Source: a virus
Virus record (IMG/VR): IMGVR_UViG_3300011271_000003
Span: 1-64,000 of that record
Length of the DNA stretch: 64,000 nucleotides
Reading direction: 5' to 3' (one strand)
In this document: positions 62,952-64,000 of the stretch, piece by piece
How the letters are laid out: each line of letters opens with the position of its first letter
How positions within the stretch are numbered: position 1 is the first letter of the stretch
Translations under genes and position numbers: made by a program
The notes under the pieces: generated by a model
Databases searched by the model: none
What the model was told of the DNA's origin: nothing
Seen by the model: the letters and a program-made list of their open reading frames with translations, nothing else

Positions 62952-63269
62952 TTACCAATCGTGTAGGCACAGTCCGCAGAACGGAACGTCCACTATCTGC
63001 GTCGCACGGGGTTGTTCGGCGGTCTTGACGACCTCGATGAACTGCTTCTGGGTTGCGTCGAATGTTAGCAGTGCGTTGAACGCGTCTATGACTTCCTGCA
63101 TCGTCTGGTAGACATGCTTGCACTCAAAGCACTGGTGGTACGCACCCGTCAGGAGTTCGTGGGTGTGGTGGATGTAGCAGTAGTTCACGTTCCACGTGCA
63201 CCCACCCGTAGGGCACACCCTGCCGAACTGGTGGACGTGTACGGGTTCTACGTACTCGTAGTTCTCCAT
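62952..63269 (-). CDS. Cys/His-rich protein (105 aa)
   Basis: Start at ATG 63269 with AAAGGAGG. VHVHQFGRVCPTGGC, CYIHHTHELL, HQCFECKH and CGLCLHDW give many metal ligands, probably two zinc sites. Not recognised further. Confidence 0.65.
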   Translation of the reverse strand: MENYEYVEPVHVHQFGRVCPTGGCTWNVNYCYIHHTHELLTGAYHQCFECKHVYQTMQEVIDAFNALLTFDATQKQFIEVVKTAEQPRATQIVDVPFCGLCLHDW

Positions 63270-63289
63270 ATAGTTCCTCCTTTCAAAGC

Positions 63290-63351
63290 CCGGCTCAGGC
63301 CTTCCACGGTGGCGATCGTGTGGGTTGGCCACGCCTCCATACCTGAGCCGG
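63290..63351. other. Inverted repeat in a 96-bp gap
   Basis: Arms 63290-63299 (CCGGCTCAGG) and 63342-63351, 10 bp perfect, loop 42 bases with an inner GTGGC/GCCAC stem. Either a terminator or a leader structure upstream of the Cys/His-rich gene. Confidence 0.6.
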
Positions 63352-63365
63352 ACGTTCAACGGAGG

Positions 63366-63617
63366 TTACTCCTCGTAGAGGCCGCCTGCGTAAGGTGCAT
63401 CTGGTGGGTCCTTGGGTGTTGGAACGTTCCACTGCTCGTTGAAGGCGTCGGTGAGACCTTTGATGACATCCTGCAGGTCGCCAGGATCGAGGTACTTGAG
63501 TACGTCGACGATTTGCTGCGGCGACATTGCGAGATAGGCTACAGCCTCTGAGCCGTCGTCTCGCACTGTTACGATCTGCGTGACAGCGTCGATCGCTGCT
63601 GGTGTCTGCTCGGTCAC
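63366..63617 (-). CDS. Hypothetical protein (83 aa)
   Basis: GTG start. Helical (SPQQIVDVLKYLDPGDLQDV), Pro-rich end. Not recognised. Confidence 0.6.
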   Translation of the reverse strand: MTEQTPAAIDAVTQIVTVRDDGSEAVAYLAMSPQQIVDVLKYLDPGDLQDVIKGLTDAFNEQWNVPTPKDPPDAPYAGGLYEE

Positions 63618-63910
63618 CTGTACCTCCAGTTCTGCTCGAGATTCGTGTACAGTTCTCGGTCTGACTTGCTTACTGCGTTGCTGGACACTAGGTCAAGCAG
63701 CCTTAGGTACTGGTCGACTGTTACGTACGGAAGCCTAATGTTGTGTCCACCAGGTTCTGGCCGTTGCGCCTCCTCCCGGCTTGGCGTTGGTGCCGCCACA
63801 TCATAGTCCTTCTCAGCCTGACATAGGCTGCACGTATCATGACGGACGTTGTCGTGCATCTTATGTAGTTCGATAGGAGTAATATGGTCCACTTCCCTTT
63901 TTGGTGTCAT
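63614..63910 (-). CDS. Hypothetical protein with possible HNH-like half site (98 aa)
   Basis: KREVDHITPIELHKMHDN and HDTCSLCQAEKD recall part of an HNH centre, but no second half is seen. GTGA overlap with the next gene. Not assigned. Confidence 0.55.
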   Translation of the reverse strand: MTPKREVDHITPIELHKMHDNVRHDTCSLCQAEKDYDVAAPTPSREEAQRPEPGGHNIRLPYVTVDQYLRLLDLVSSNAVSKSDRELYTNLEQNWRYR

Positions 63911-63916
63911 GTCAGC

Positions 63917-64000
63917 TCACAACCAGTGTAGGAATTCGCTCGTGTATCCCAGCGTGACACAGAGGAAGAATAGTCCAGGGCATATCCAGCGGTTACGCGG
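63917..64000 (-). CDS. Small membrane protein, cut by window edge
   Basis: Open to the right edge and ending at TGA 63917-63919. The 27 visible codons read WICPGLFFLCVTLGYTSEF and neighbours, a probable membrane span. The start lies outside the window. Confidence 0.5.
   Translation of the reverse strand, partial: PRNRWICPGLFFLCVTLGYTSEFLHWL

Noticed and set aside
12000-63900. Many open frames of 60-140 codons on the plus strand right of 10.6 kb
   Set aside because: They lie opposite overlapping minus-strand genes with good ribosome sites, have no such sites themselves and have shadow-type composition rich in Arg, Cys and Ser.
1-64000. CRISPR array
   Set aside because: No set of regularly spaced identical repeats was seen; the inverted repeats near 50.5-51.5 kb differ in sequence.

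Overview
The window is one arm of a tailed-phage genome (siphovirus-type tail) whose host is very likely an actinomycete, probably Streptomyces or a relative. The pointers are a DUF397-family protein (a family largely restricted to Streptomyces-like actinobacteria), many small zinc-ribbon proteins of kinds common in actinophages, frequent GTG and TTG starts, and ATGA/GTGA gene overlaps. Base composition is moderate by eye, well below that of Streptomyces. No integrase, terminase or capsid gene lies in the window. Layout: bases 1-10,533 are a plus-strand late module: end of the tail tube gene, frameshifted tail assembly chaperones, a gp10-like connector protein, a tape measure protein with an embedded lytic domain, distal tail and minor tail proteins, a glycosidase-like endolysin, a holin-like protein and a small acidic protein. 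An imperfect 15-bp inverted repeat (10,543-10,593) separates it from everything to the right, which is transcribed on the minus strand. From about 10.6 to 44 kb lies the minus-strand replication, recombination and DNA-modification module: a RuvC-like resolvase; DNA polymerase I fused to a family-4-like uracil-DNA glycosylase; a 7-deazaguanine pathway (FolE, QueD, QueE, QueC and a DpdA-like transglycosylase); MazG-like pyrophosphohydrolases; a primase/DUF3987 helicase; a DUF669-like putative ssDNA-binding protein; a Sak4-like ATPase; a Cas4-like nuclease; and an SNF2-type helicase. These genes could together replicate the genome and replace part of its guanine with a 7-deazaguanine (preQ0 is the simplest prediction). 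From about 44 to 64 kb there are mostly small accessory genes, with islands of recognisable function: a 1.2-kb gene-free block full of long inverted repeats and tRNA-like arms (50.5-51.7 kb), a secreted glycerophosphodiesterase-like protein, a PolX nucleotidyltransferase fused to a SWIM zinc finger, an ATP-dependent DNA ligase, a ParB-like protein and RHH regulators. Mobile DNA is dense: four inteins, each in a replication/modification gene (polymerase motif A, QueC, Sak4-like ATPase, and inside the QxxxY motif of the Cas4-like nuclease), plus about nine free-standing HNH or AP2-HNH genes or their degenerate relatives. The most unusual locus is queE: an HNH gene splits it after its twelfth codon, and the insert carries a second, synonymously recoded copy of the queE N-terminus that is out of frame with the rest of the gene. 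An Acb2-like protein (candidate anti-CBASS nucleotide sponge) sits in the modification cluster, suggesting a combined anti-restriction and anti-signalling locus. Many genes below 60 codons, including several single-span membrane proteins, were found by reading the gaps and are listed.
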